Positions 1 through 11,458 of a stretch of 53,851 nucleotides of DNA are shown here, piece by piece. The notes under the pieces are model-generated. The model was not told the DNA's origin and searched no databases. It saw only the letters and a list, made by a program, of their open reading frames with translations. The translations under genes were made by a program, and so were the position numbers. The number at the start of each line of letters is the position of its first letter. Positions within the stretch are counted from its first letter, which is position 1. Source of the stretch: Zopfochytrium polystomum (taxonomy: Eukaryota > Chytridiomycota > Chytridiomycetes > Chytridiales > Chytridiaceae); the NCBI GenBank assembly GCA_025765615.1, contig JAIVFJ010000375.1, forward strand, positions 1 to 53,851. The letters are read 5' to 3'.

Positions 1-658
1 TCTCTCTCGGGCTCCACATTCTGGTCCAAGAAAAGTTCCTAGCGCGACGGAAAAAACGCCGTTGTTTTCTTTTCTGAGCCATCCAATAAAACAATGTGGA
101 ACCCAATCACATATGGGCTTGCCCAGACAAACGGTACCTTTTGTTTTTGAGTTCCGCTAACTTTTTGTCGTTCGCTTGCACCGTATTATTTATTTTTTAT
201 TATTTTTTTTTTTTTAGAAGTGGCCGCGCTCCCTTTTGTTCATAGATTCAAGTTTGTCTTTTTTTTCTCCTTTGCTTTGGTATTTGTGCGCTCCGGCCAT
301 TTTCGAGAGGCCAGCAGAGACAGAATCGGGCAAGACCGTTTGTCTGTCTTGTCTGACTCCACGGCTCGCCCTTTCTCATTCGCTCTCGCTCTGTCTCTCG
401 ATCTTTCTCTCTCTCTCTCCTCCAGCCTGCACCGTCTCGTGGCCCTTCTTCAATCCGCAGTATTGATTTTTTTCTATTAGCAGAAAAGAAAAAAAAAAAA
501 AAAAAAAAAAGCAAAAACAAAAGGACCTCCCCCCGGCAGCGTCTTCTTCATAAATACACTTCTTCCCCCAGCTTGCAAGTCACCTCGACAAGAAGAAGCC
601 CCCTCACCCCCCCTCTCGTCTCATCTCATCCTCCTTGCTCTCCCTGGCTTGTTCTCGC
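1..658 (+). promoter_or_regulatory. Upstream region of the Ser/Pro-rich gene
   Basis: No gene is visible. The stretch holds a T-rich tract near 180-215, a C/T-rich tract (about 365-425), a long poly-A run (about 485-511) and an AT box, ataaata, at 550-556. The box lies about 100 nt before the first in-frame ATG at 659 and could be a TATA element. Short ORFs over the C/T tract are translations of low-complexity DNA. Confidence 0.4.
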
Positions 659-2592
659 ATGGCCGCATCAGGTCCGTTCTCCACTGGTTCGGCCAACGCT
701 GCATCGTCGTCATCCTCATCTTCTTTCTCTGGAGGGTCGCCGACAACCTCGGCCTCGACAATGAGCTCGGCGGCAACATATCCATCGTACTCAAGCGTTC
801 CTGGTGCTTCTCCACTGCACGGCCACTCCAGATCCCTTTCTGCCGGCTCGGGCGCTGATGAATTCGGAAGCAGTGTTGGCATGGGCAGTGTTTTATCTCC
901 CGCTCTTCCCCAACCACCCGTCCGCTCCATGAAGCTGTCCCCGGCAAACGCCCGGTTTGAATCCAAACTGTCCGAGTACCTGCACCACCTCGACCGGAAG
1001 GAGGCATCAATCCAAAAGGATCGTGTAATGCTCCAAGATATTCGTCAGGTTCGATCACTGCTCTCCAACCCTCGCGCGATCACCGGCGATGCTGCGGACA
1101 GCGATGGTGTCGGTGGACCTCCTCATCCTCATTCGTACCGTCCGTCAGTGTCGTCCACATCCTCAACCCTAGCCGCCGCTGTGGCCCGCGCCGATGGCCA
1201 ATCGAGTGAGCCGACCACCGACGAGCCGTTCCAAACGCGGAGAACGCCAACGACCACCCCGGCGCCACCACCAAAGTCGAAAGTCGAAAACGAAGGGAAC
1301 AAAGAGCCGCCACAAATCTCCCAACCCACCACCGGTTGCACCTCGACGGTCCTCCCTGCCGATGACCGCGGATTTAGCCAATACGCTGTGGTCCAGCCGG
1401 TAACCAGCCTTACCATCGATTCCATCCCAAGGGGTGCCGTCGAATGCCGCTCCACCGGCACCGCCTCAGCCACCTTCGCACTCTTTCCTTCCACTCCTCC
1501 TCAGGGGACTTGCCCAGTTCGCGTCTGCGTATCCCTCCCCGTATCAAAACTACCAGCTCATGAACGACTCTCCAGCCCCAACTCCGCCTCCAAAGAGTCC
1601 TCACCAACAGTTTTCCCCGCCAAAGTCCCACCGTGGCCGCGCTCCTCTATGCAGCAACAGCAATCCAACGCGCTTAGTAGTTCACCTCAGCCTTATCGCG
1701 TCCTGCCTCAAGCAGCGGAGTTTTACTCCACTACCACAACACCGCAGCAACGCAAACGCCAGATGCAGCAACACCAGCTTCCTCCAAAGGCCAGCACAGC
1801 GCCAAACCTGATGGTCTTTGGTCCAATCGGCAGCACAACAAACCACAGCTTGGTCCCTCGCAGTTCAACCTGCGGCCGACACCATCTACGTCTATGCCGG
1901 CAGACTACTCCTTTCCTTCCGTTACCGATGCGCCATTGCGTGGCCGTGCGCCAAGTCGACATCGAACGCCGTCCCCAACCCCTGCGGCGCCCAATGCCCT
2001 GTCGTACGGCTTTGCCGCCTCTGACTCGGAGGACCGTTCAGAGTTCAAGTCTCTTCCAAACTCTGCCGCCACGCGCAACCCAACCGTCAGTGCGCCCCCG
2101 CAGCAAGTGCATCAATTTGCACAGGGCCAGTATGGCGGATCGCCGTCCCTTGGCTTTGGCGACGGCCGACCAGGCAACCTTGCCTCCTGCGGCCCGTGCA
2201 GCAGCGCTACGTAGTTGTGGGTCCCGGTCCTCCTCCTCCGGGAGCCATGCAATACTATCAGCCCCAACCCCAGCAGCCAGTATAACCCGTCGGTGGCCAC
2301 TCGCAGCTCCCGAGAGACGAAACGCCTCTTTGGCGGAAACACTGACGGCGGAAGCAGCGGCAAGAGTGACACTAGGAACACCAATATGAACAGCAATATC
2401 AATGTTAGCTTCGACAGTGGCAAGAACAGCGTCCACAGTGGCAGCGGACCGGGCTGGTTCCGGCGGGTCGGTCAAAGAGTCGCGGAGACGCTGCTGCAGG
2501 GGGGCTTTGCTGGGTTTGCCAGCGCCGCCGCTGCGGCCGCCGCCGCCACCACGGCTTCGGGCGTCCCCGTCGCGACGCAGGCCGTCTCTTGA
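659..2592 (+). CDS. Ser/Pro/Gln-rich low-complexity protein, frame broken several times
   Basis: I do not recognise the family. The frame opens at ATG 659 (MAASGPFSTGSANA) and runs through a Ser-rich region, then a short charged, probably helical stretch (near 950-1060, FESKLSEYLHHLDRKEAS). Pro/Ser/Gln-rich sequence follows. Protein-like composition then hops frames: frame 3 near 1500-1620 (YPSPYQNYQLMNDSP), frame 2 near 1650-1850 (Gln-rich), frame 1 from 1894 (PADYSFPSVTDAP), frame 3 near 2195-2280 (VVVGPGPPPPGAMQYYQP), and frame 1 to the stop at 2592 (Asn/Ser/Gly-rich, then an Ala run). There are no convincing splice sites at the hops, so I read them as indels in one coding region. A low-complexity regulatory or adaptor protein is possible, but no domain supports any function. 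It converges on the Gln-rich gene that ends at 3221. Confidence 0.45.
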
Positions 2593-3220
2593 TCGTGATC
2601 GTGCGGATGACGTAGGGGGTGGCGCGGGATGGACGATTCGACGGCCGCCTCCTTTGCCGGATGAGGGAACTTCGGGGGGCTGGAGTGGCGAAGGCGGTTG
2701 GGGTTGAAGGAAAAAAACGAGGAATCGTGAAAATCGGAAACGCAGGCCGTTTCCAACACCAACTTCAAGCGCTCCATTCTGAGTGTGATTAGGCCTGTTA
2801 CTTAACGAATGTTTTGCCTTTGGAGTACACATTGATGCGTGCAACTCCGACTCCGGCTTGACGAAATGCAAACTGAAGATTTTCTCTTCGTTGTTTCAGG
2901 TCTATAAGATGATGGGGTTTTCATTGAGCCCCTGTCCATTGCCCAAAACTAGTTGACACGCGCATACAGGATGGTGGTAACAAAAAAACCAGGCACGAAA
3001 ACGGGTCAACAACAAAGCAGTCCAGTCCACAAAGAACGAACCAACGGTAGTTCAAGTAATGACAAAGAGCGGTAGCGAGTATATCAGAAGGAGATTATAG
3101 GGAGATAGGAAGTCCAGATGGGATCAGGAGACGGTGAATGTATGGTCGGACTACATCATTCGATTCGTTGGGTTAAGAGTATTGGAACGCGGGTGGCATC
3201 TCCTCAAACGCAATCCACCA
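2593..3220. other. Convergent 3' intergenic region
   Basis: This gap separates the stops of two convergent genes (2592 on + and 3221 on -). Apart from likely 3' UTRs I see no gene, tRNA or repeat in it. Confidence 0.5.
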
Positions 3221-5100
3221 TTACCTCTTCTTTTTGCCAGTTGATAGGGCGAGAGAATACGCGGATGGCGCTGAAAGAGTTCCCGTAGCTTTGGTTTTGC
3301 TCACTCCAGCGCTTACAGCCGCTGTGGAGATCGGAGCCGCCCCCTTGCCACCGTCGTTGGGATTGGCGCACCTGACGAGCTCGGTACTTTCGCTTTGCGG
3401 AAACCTCAGACCGGTAGGTCCCTGGAGTGGAATGGGATTAGGGAGCGATCCCAGGCTGTTGTTGCTCCTTCAGCAAAGCGATCGGAATCAGTGCCATTGC
3501 TGCCAATGGGTTCAGGGCAATAGGAGCCTGCGGTAGAGCAGGAGGAGACCCTTGCGCAAGAGAGTAGGCTATGGATTGTTGCAACCGGGGTTGTACTGCC
3601 ACTATTAGGTATTGGTGGTGGGAGGGGCTGTGGGGCGGTTTCCAATAACGTTTAAAGGATTGATCGGGGGGGAAACGGTGGGCGGCGTGTTTGGAAGGGT
3701 TCAATGATAGACCCGATACATCAAGGCTGTTTCCGCTGCGGCGGGAAGGCGACCCGGCAACTGGTGGGGGGTGTTGATGCAACTGGAGGCCCACCCAATG
3801 GTGGGGACAGTGGGGCACCAGGGGCGGAGGGCGAGTTCTGGTACGCTTGGTGATGCGGGTACGGCTGTGAGCCCTGCTGAAAGTACTGCTGCTGCTGGTA
3901 CTGACTGCTTGGCGTTTGTGTCGAAGAAAGCGACGAAGCCTCCTGCCAGAGGTAAGGGCCGGGCGCATTCATGTAGGGTCCCGCCCCAGGCGGCGTTGGC
4001 TGGGGTTGGACCATCATTCCATGAGTGGATCGGGGGGAAACCGTGGAGCGCGGCTTACGAGAAACATCCAAAGATGGTACGAGAGGTACGATTTGTGGCT
4101 GCGAACGGGCCGTCGCTCGTGGGTATCGTGAGGATGGCGGAAACCGTTGAGACTGGTAGTATGGGTTGACGACTGGCTCCGGGAGCATCTCGCAGAAGCT
4201 CTTGTGGCTGGATTGGACGAGAGGTTGGAACGGAGTGGTTTCCCAGTGATGGCCCACCCATCAATTCCAAATGCTGCTGCTGCAACATCAGCTGTTGCTG
4301 CTGAAGCTGTACTTGCTGAAGCTTGAGCTGAAGCTCTGATAAATTGATGCCGTTAATGATTTGAAACACTATTCATCGCAGTTGTACCTTGTTGCTGGAG
4401 CTCCAACTGGTGCGCCATCTGCAATCGCTGCTGTTCCTGGGGAGATGTCTGTGAGTAGATCGACGAGGCGTAGCCTCGCTGCTGATATTGGACCTGCTGG
4501 GGAGCCTGCGCGAACGATTGTCCATCGAACAACGTTTCTGAAGGCATCAAGTTTTGTGGTGGAGGTGGAGGGGGCCATGGCCCGCCTTTCCAGCTTCTCG
4601 TGAATCAGAGCTATCTCGTCGGGGGTTGGGGCCCTCTCGCTTATGGCATCCGGTTGACGGTTGCTCGCCCGAGAGAGAGCGCGACCATTGCTTTCACGAC
4701 CTGTTCTGACGCTATTGTCTGAATCATATTGCTGCTGCGGGCGGTGCTGCTGATGCTGCTGCTGCTGCTGCTGCTGCTGTTGGTACTGGGCTTGACGAAA
4801 GTCCTGAAGAGAACCTCGTTGTTGGAGTTCGATGAAGTCGTTATACTGGTTTTGTTGCTGGATTTGCTGTTGCTGCAGATCCAGTTGCTGCGAGTAGGGA
4901 GACATGTGCAAGGAGGAGCTGGAGGAGGGAGTGCTGGCAGAAGTGCCAAGGTGAGGCGGAAGGGCGGGGGGGGGTTGGTGGGGGGTCTGCGATCCGCTGG
5001 GTCCTCTGCTTCTGCTTCGGCTGCGGCTTCTACCACCGCCGCCGCCTCCACCCCCTCCGTTGCTGGGGTTGTTGCCGTTGCCGGCGATGCCACTGCTCAT
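3221..5100 (-). CDS. Gln-rich low-complexity protein with polyQ, frame broken
   Basis: Family not recognised. The chosen start is the ATG complementary to 5098-5100 (MSSGIAGNGNN); upstream of it the sense strand is C/T microsatellite. In order the sense strand shows a Gly run, an Arg/Ser repeat (RSRSRSRSRG), Pro/Ser-rich sequence, Gln-rich blocks with an uninterrupted Gln run (about 4750-4780), and a charged conserved-looking stretch (PTPDEIALIHEKLERR, near 4590-4640). Further Gln-rich sequence follows (LQLKLQQVQLQQQQ, near 4300). The frame then changes around 4560, 4370, 4200, 3770 and 3450. The last frame ends in a basic tail (STGKKKR) at a TAA at 3221-3223. The hops may be indels or unrecognised introns. 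The composition resembles prion-like, nucleic-acid-associated scaffold proteins, but that is inference only. Confidence 0.45.
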
Positions 5101-7335
5101 AGGCTGGGGAAGGGGGGGCGGGGAGGTCTGGGTTCCTGGCTTGCCGCAATCGCGAAGTGTAGCAAGTAGTCGCGGTCTTCGCCTTGCAGGAAGGTGAGTT
5201 GGAACGAAGTAGTCCAGAAGAGAGCAAGAGACAAGCAGAGCGAGAGAGAGCGAGAGAGAGAGAGAGGCAGGCAGACAGAGGGACGACAGAGAGACCGTGC
5301 ACAAAAATCTGCCTGCCTGTTTGTGTCTCTTCTTGGTGGTCGGAAGGCCGAGACAGACAGAAGTGCGGGCAGCACAAACACCGGAGGTAACGAAAAGGGA
5401 CTTTTACTGCATTGGTATTGAGTTTGTGCTCCTAAATGCGACGGGCTCTGGTGAGGATATGTGCTTGTTGGTGTTTCGTTAGGAGTCAGTGGTCACAAAA
5501 AATTTGTTGAATAATACGGTTGGAATTTTTGGATTGCCCTGGGACTGGTTGGAACACCAAAGCAAATAGTTCACCAAAAAGGAGCCGCCATTCCTTCTTG
5601 GCTTGGGAACCTTGGACTGATTCACCGGGCATTGGGGACGCACAGATAACCCCTGGACCCTGGGATACCCTTTTGCCTGGGCAAACCATTTGCCAGGGTG
5701 GAGTGATTGACAATGATCACGTTTGCAACGATCAGTGGAATTGCCATGGTCCATGTGGCCAACAGAAAAGGCGACATACAGTGCGAGACATGAAGAATTT
5801 AGAACAAAAGGGGACAGAATAAACTTTTTCCTACCATACCCAAACCATCCCCACGTACTGAAATCCAAAAATGCAGTGACGTGAATTGCATTGATATCTG
5901 CAGACCACTAATTGGGAGCACCAATTTTATCCTCCCTCCCACCTACGGTTGAAAAACAAGGCAGCCCTGGATGCCTGCTGGTTGTGAGGCTGCTGCACTG
6001 TCAGGGGAAGAAAGTCTTGTGAGACTATACTCACTCCTTTGACCCTGGGATCTGGGCCCTAGAGTGAGGGAAAGCAAATAATAGGCTAAAACTAACTTTG
6101 TTGAGCTGTTGTCTAGGGGGTGTTTCAACCCTACTACTTGCCTAGTCCACGAAGTATCCCTACTGATCTGTCTAACAGGGGTCTCAAACACAAAGAATGA
6201 ACATTCAGAGGGACAATCCTCTGAAGGATTGGTGTGGGAGCACTGATTACTCATGTGGCTGCGGGCCAGTGCAAGGGGAAACAGAAGGGCACTCCCGAGG
6301 GCGCAACACAACTGCAGAATAAAGAGAGAGAAGAGGGGAATGGGGGTTTTTATCTTAGGAACCAACCTAATCTCAAATGCAACAGGAGTGGTTAATAATT
6401 ATAGGACGGACAGGGTGCGACCTAGCGCCCCTCGTTGCCGTCAGTGCTTCAGGAGCCCTTGTCGTCACCAGCGACGGGGGGGTGAGAGAGAAGGGAGTCG
6501 ACTATGTAGGGGTCAGAAGGTTGCCAGCAGGGAACTCGCACGCAGAAACACCTGAGATCGTACACACACCCTGCCAGGCTGCGTCGGCACGATCACTCAA
6601 CCAACAGGCTTTATCACATCGCACTCGTACTCACACAGCTCACTCTCACAGCAATAGGACTGAGGCAGGCACTCGTAGATCGAACTCTCAGGTGTTGGGG
6701 GCTGTGCTACCGGCCTCCAACACAGAGCCAGCAGCGTCACACAGTCGGTGGTGGGGCCAGCTGCATTCCCCACCTGCAGCCCCTTAAGAGGAGCCCCTGA
6801 AGGGGCCATGTACTCACCTGGGTGTGTACCACCTCTCACTATCGCCGTTGTGAGCCAGATGGATTTTAAGGGACTCTGTATTGGTGCCAAAGGACAGAAA
6901 TCAGATTGAAGAAAAAGGAAAAAGAGAAATGGCCCAAAAACAGAGCGAGAGAAAATTGACAAGTCAACTCCCCTGACTTGGAGCATCCACCACAAATGCT
7001 CCAAGTCGCCCCAACCCTATGCGTGTATGTACAAGGGCCGAAAATAAATAATAAATTAGGCAGGCCTGGGCTACGGCCTGTCCGGCACCCCATCCCTAGG
7101 CAGTTGGGCAGTCTCTGTTAGTCACCGAAAAAGAAAATATGTTGAGAAAACCCTGGCGCAATGGAAACGAAAGTAGTAAAAGCAGGCCCAATAATAAAGA
7201 TGGGTTAGCTGCAAATACAGTTTGATAACAACTTGGAAAGTAATGAACCGGGAATAATGTTAGGAGTCCCGATCCTTGCGGTTTTATGACAGGTACGCTA
7301 TTTTTTGCAAATAAAATCCTAGACTTTATCACTGA
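5101..7335. other. Intergenic and unassigned repeat-like DNA
   Basis: The first 250 nt are the upstream region of the Gln-rich gene and carry a GA/CT microsatellite (about 5235-5275). From about 5480 the base composition turns AT-richer and resembles the transposon block. The open frames here (for example 5479-5868 and 5943-6365 on -) show no domain I recognise. The stretch may hold degraded or unknown mobile elements; I cannot find paired termini. Confidence 0.35.
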
Positions 7336-7891
7336 GACCTCAGTGTAGTCTCACAGTCTTCATTCTTGGACAAAAGTGTCAGTTCAAACCCAAAAAAACA
7401 AAACAAGCAAAAGGAAAATGTGTATAAGGAGCAGCTATGTCAATACTTGGTGAAACCCCTTCATCTTTGATGACAGCCTTGATTTTTCTTGGCTTACTTT
7501 AGACGAAACATTGAAGGAACAAGTGGGAAATTTTGGTCCACGTGCTTGTAACTAATTTTTTCAATGCTGGAACTGCAGAATGGCAATCTGTTTGCACTCT
7601 TTACTTAAATGTTCCCAGAAATTCTCAATTGGGTTTAGGTCCAGGCTTTGTGCAGGCCAATTAAGAACTTTCAATCCACGTTTCTGAAACCATTGTCCCA
7701 CTTTTACTGCTTTAAGAGCTGGTGCATTGTCTTGCTGATAGATGAAGTTTGCAGTGATATCGTTTTGAGAGTCCTTTTTTCTATCCATATAGTCCAGGAA
7801 ACCCTCAAACTCCACATCCAGACTGCCAATATACTTGGTTGAGTTGAGCTGGCTGTGAACGAAAAGCATCCTGGGTTCAAACCCATGAAAG
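7336..7891 (-). pseudogene. Tc1/mariner transposase fragment (DDE domain)
   Basis: On the minus strand 7869-7561 encodes the C-terminal part of a Tc1-type transposase. It contains the signatures QQDNAPA (the second Asp) and LNWPAQSLDLNPIENFWE (the last acidic residue in the DD34E arrangement). The N-terminal DNA-binding half and first Asp are missing: coding similarity runs to 7890 and stops exactly where a copia LTR begins (7892). Beyond the stop codon, 7336-7375 carries text such as ttggacaaaagtgtcag, typical of one terminal inverted repeat of Tc1-like elements. The copy is dead and predates the copia insertion. Confidence 0.75.
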
Positions 7892-8131
7892 TGTTAGTTT
7901 TGGGTCCTTTGGTGTAAGCAGTGTGCAGGAGCTTTGACCTGATACTGCTCTGCAAGGATGACTTGCAGCATTTTTGCAAGTGATGGTTCTTGTAACAGTT
8001 TTGTATAAAGACAAACACAAGACTGACAGAAGCCAAGATCAACCTCCCACCACCACCACCTTCAGTCATGTATTACCTCAATATCCACAGCAGCACAACC
8101 CATAGACAATCCAGCCCAACGAAACCTTTCA
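7892..8131 (+). repeat. Copia 5' LTR, copy A
   Basis: Starts TGTTAGTTTTGGG and ends in ...CCTTTCA, matching the 239-bp LTR of the young copia with scattered substitutions. It is inserted in the Tc1 transposase. No matching 3' LTR or target duplication survives. Confidence 0.8.
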
Positions 8132-8628
8132 TACAAAACTGTTACCCATCCCAATCACTTCCCCCTTGATTTCAACAAGATCCAATCAGTAGAAGGGGTT
8201 GTACGCTTTTCAGATCTGCCAACTTTGGAAATCAATCACAGACGCTACAGACATCATACAGCAATTCCGTTACTACAATTGGAACGCTCTCAATCTCCAA
8301 AATCTAATACCCCCTGCCAATCCCAAGCTATCATTGGAAAGGCCTGCTTCAGGACTACACACTGTCACCAACAGCACCCCAAAATCACTCTCCTTTGTGA
8401 TAAGCAACGCCTTTTTCCATTCAGAGTCACCAGATTACCTCCAACCCTCACCATTAATTTTTGATCCTTTGTCCCCAATTGGAGACAACGACCACCCCAC
8501 TACCTGACACACACCAAGCTAACAAACCAACATTTCATCTGCTGCAACACCACCTTCACAACACACCCAAAATCCAACGAAATTCCTTCAAGCTTGGCGG
8601 CACACATAATCGTCCTGAGAAAACAGCA

Positions 8629-9942
8629 TGACTACTGGCTCAACCAAGATGTTGCCAAGTCCTTCAGCGTCTTGGAGGGACCAGAGAATTTCGGTGACTG
8701 GTTGGAGGATCTTACAGCAGAACTCTCGAACAAAAATGTTGACTTACGCCACTGCATTGACACAAGTCACATCAACCTAGAGCAGAATGATGCAGTTGAT
8801 CCACTAGACCTCTGCGACACTGGAACCTGTGTCATCAGAGATGGACCATTCCAAGGACAGAGATTCCAACTGGTGCCTCTGCCTCGTGGACAAGAGAAGT
8901 AACTTGGTTTCCTGGTACACAGAACCAGAATGCACATTGCTGTCTAATTATTCGTCGCCACATCTCTCAAGCCCTTCTCACCCAAATCACACCTGGTCGA
9001 AATTTTGCTTACGAGTTCGTTGGCGAATTGGGAATAATTTGCCACACAGCAGACCAGGGACTTGCAAAGGAGATCATTGACGACTTTGAACGCATCAAAA
9101 TGGAACCAACTGAAGCCTCAGATGCCTTCATTACCCGATTCACCGAAGTGTACCATCAAGTCGACAGCTTTGCAAAATCAGCAGCTGGAGAACTTCTCCA
9201 TCATATTTGCCCTTTCCAAAATGTTGTTCGAATCTTTGTTGGCTCACTGAACCAAAGCCTATTGGACATGGGGATAGGAAACATTTTTCTTGTTGTCAGC
9301 AACCCAGCTCCTGAGATAACAAGTTTAGCCAAACTAATCTCACTCTTCAAACAAACTGTTCGTCAAAACAACTATGATAAGCGACACATCGAGCTGGCAA
9401 ATCAAAGAGAAGGGGACACCTCCACTGCAGCCCCAGAGGTCAACGCACCAACTGCAAATGTTGCCCAAGTTCACTACACCCACCCCCAAGGCCGTGGTGG
9501 CTATCGACCGCTCCAACCAAGGCCACAGCCATACACCCCACGACCCTATGGTGGCTTTGGCAGGGGCCCATTCCACTCTCTCAAGGAAGTTGGCGACCCC
9601 AGCAGATGGGATGGTGACTGCAAGCAAAATGGATGGCGACCACAGCAACCATTCCGTCCACACCAGAGCCTGGCATCTGCAAATGTCACCTGCAACAATT
9701 GCAGTGGTTGTGGACATTATGCAAGGGAATGTCCTTCAGCTCCAAACGTGCAGGAGCAGATGCCTCAGCAATCCCAGCAGGCACTCCTAACATACAACGC
9801 ACCAGCAGCCAGTGATTGGGATGAACAACAGAGTCAGCAGTTTGCAAAGGAACAGCAGTTATGGGAAGAGACTTACAACTCACAGTTTGGCGGCCAAAGT
9901 GACGACAACCACCAACAGGATTTTTGGATGGCCTGGGAGTGA
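8629..9942 (+). pseudogene. Copia gag with CCHC zinc knuckle, frameshifted (copy A)
   Basis: Gag begins at the ATG at 8629 (compare MTTDST at 24190). A 2-nt loss near 8651 moves the frame and a 1-nt loss near 8899 moves it again. From about 9028 the frame is open to 9942. The conserved gag core (EGPENFGDWLEDL; later FVGSLNQSLLDMG) is followed by a Gly/Pro/Arg-rich linker. A CX2CX4HX4C zinc knuckle sits at 9691-9732 (CNNCSGCGHYAREC). The tail is Gln-rich. Gag forms the particle and binds element RNA. This is the only copy in the window with the knuckle intact. Confidence 0.75.
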
Positions 9943-11400
9943 TCCGGGCCATTGCAGTCAACATTCCACCTCCTGTTACTTCCTTTCCTCTCCTTATTGA
10001 TAACGGTTGCATGTTACTACTCTTCGTGATTTCTCCTTTATCCCATCAACCTTCAACAACCAAAAATCCAGCATGCGCATCGCAAAGGAAGGCCAGGTTC
10101 TCAACTGCGAGGGCTCAGGCGTTGCACGAATTCCTCTTGCAAACAACATCCCCCTCATTATTGAACGCGCGCAGTTTGCTCCAGAATGCCCAGTCAACCT
10201 TATTGCCGACAGGGACCTCCAGCTATGCAGTTACTATCACTTGGCACGAGACCTCCAACCAGGTGTTATTCACCACAGCAGCTATGAAGAAGGTGACCCA
10301 GCAGTTCTTCAAATGATCCTTCGGCACAGCCTCCAGTGGTTCCCAACTGCAGCAGACCCCATCCTTCAATTACAGCACTCAATTTCTCGCCTATTGTGCC
10401 AGCAGATATTACAACTTTTCCACGTCAGCAGAACCTGCAGACACACATAGCATTTGTGCAGCATTTCTCAACAGCAAAAAACCAGACTATCGCCAACTGC
10501 ACCAACGTCTAGGACACATTCCCTATGCTCGACTTTGCTCCATGAAGGAACGATGAACCTGTGCTGAGTTTCCTGACATAGACTTAGAACTGCTTGAGGA
10601 CGAGTGTAAGGCCTGTATTATTGCAAAGCAGACACATGCCTCTATTCCCCACACAGATCCTCCGGACAAGCCACCTGGGGAACACTTGGCATTTGACCTT
10701 GTGGAGGTCAAACCCAAGTTCAGGGGGCAGTACAGCTTTGCCCTCATTGCCATTGACTATGTCAGCAATTATATCTGGTCAACCAACCTACGATGGAAGT
10801 CTGATGCTTTACCAGAAGCCATCAAAATCATTCAGCAACTCCAGACTGTGCAAGACGTTCAGGTTAAGTCAGTAGGTTTGATGGGGGTGAACTTAAGTCG
10901 AATGCCTTTGAACGCTTCTGTGCCTCTCGTGGGATACGGGTTGAAGTCAGCCCACCACACACACCAGAGCTCAACGGCAAAGCAGAACGTGCAGCTAGGA
11001 CAGTCGTGGATGTAACTCGTTCACTCCTTCAGCATGCTGGCTCACCTTGGTCTTTCTTGGTGGGGTTATGCTATTCAACATGCTGTGGACATCATCAACA
11101 CACTGCCAGGGCTCATCGACATCAACACTGGCCGCGTTATCACACATCACCTCATCGACCTCACTATTGCCGAAGACAGCTTTTCCAAACTCAACAAATC
11201 AGATGCTGATGATGACGCTTCAGAAAACTACAGCATCACCACACGCCCTTACTCTCAGCTGACGAACTTCAGGAACCAACACCAACATCAAGGCCCTCCT
11301 TCGCGAAGCAAACATACACATTGAACAGCTACCTGAGCCAGAACCAACACCAGTGGCCCCGGTGGAATTGGTAAAAAATGTCACCCCTCAGGTAAGCACA
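9943..11400 (+). pseudogene. Copia protease and integrase remnant (copy A)
   Basis: A retropepsin-like stretch (LLIDNGC, near 9990-10010, with Asn where Ser or Thr is usual) is followed by the copia segment before integrase (NLIADRDL, near 10195-10215). Next comes the integrase HHCC zinc region with RLGHIPYARL (near 10510-10540) and KACIIAKQT (near 10610-10635). Core pieces follow (HLAFDLVEVKPKF, TPELNGKAER). Stops and frame changes are scattered, and a block of about 250 nt after the core, present at 25760-25980, is deleted near 11108. The gene is not functional. Confidence 0.7.
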
Positions 11401-11458
11401 GCGAAAGTGAATCTGATAACGATGTACAGCTCTGGTGTTTGGTGGTGACGGCACGATG

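Larger units (their letters stand above)
7892..11458 (+). mobile_element. Decayed Ty1/copia retrotransposon, copy A
   Basis: The copy has a 5' LTR, leader, gag with zinc knuckle, a protease-like region, an integrase remnant and the first bases of the region that follows integrase. It is then cut at 11458 by an LTR of a second family (LTR-B). Reverse transcriptase, RNase H and the 3' LTR are absent. Compared with the young copy at 23352-28971, it carries small indels that break gag (near 8651 and 8899) and pol. It retains about 895 nt (zinc knuckle and protease) that the young copy has lost, so it is the better record of the family's full layout. Confidence 0.8.

Noticed and set aside
5479..6365. 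Minus-strand ORFs of 129 and 140 codons
   Set aside because: No domain and composition like that of repeat DNA; not supported as genes.
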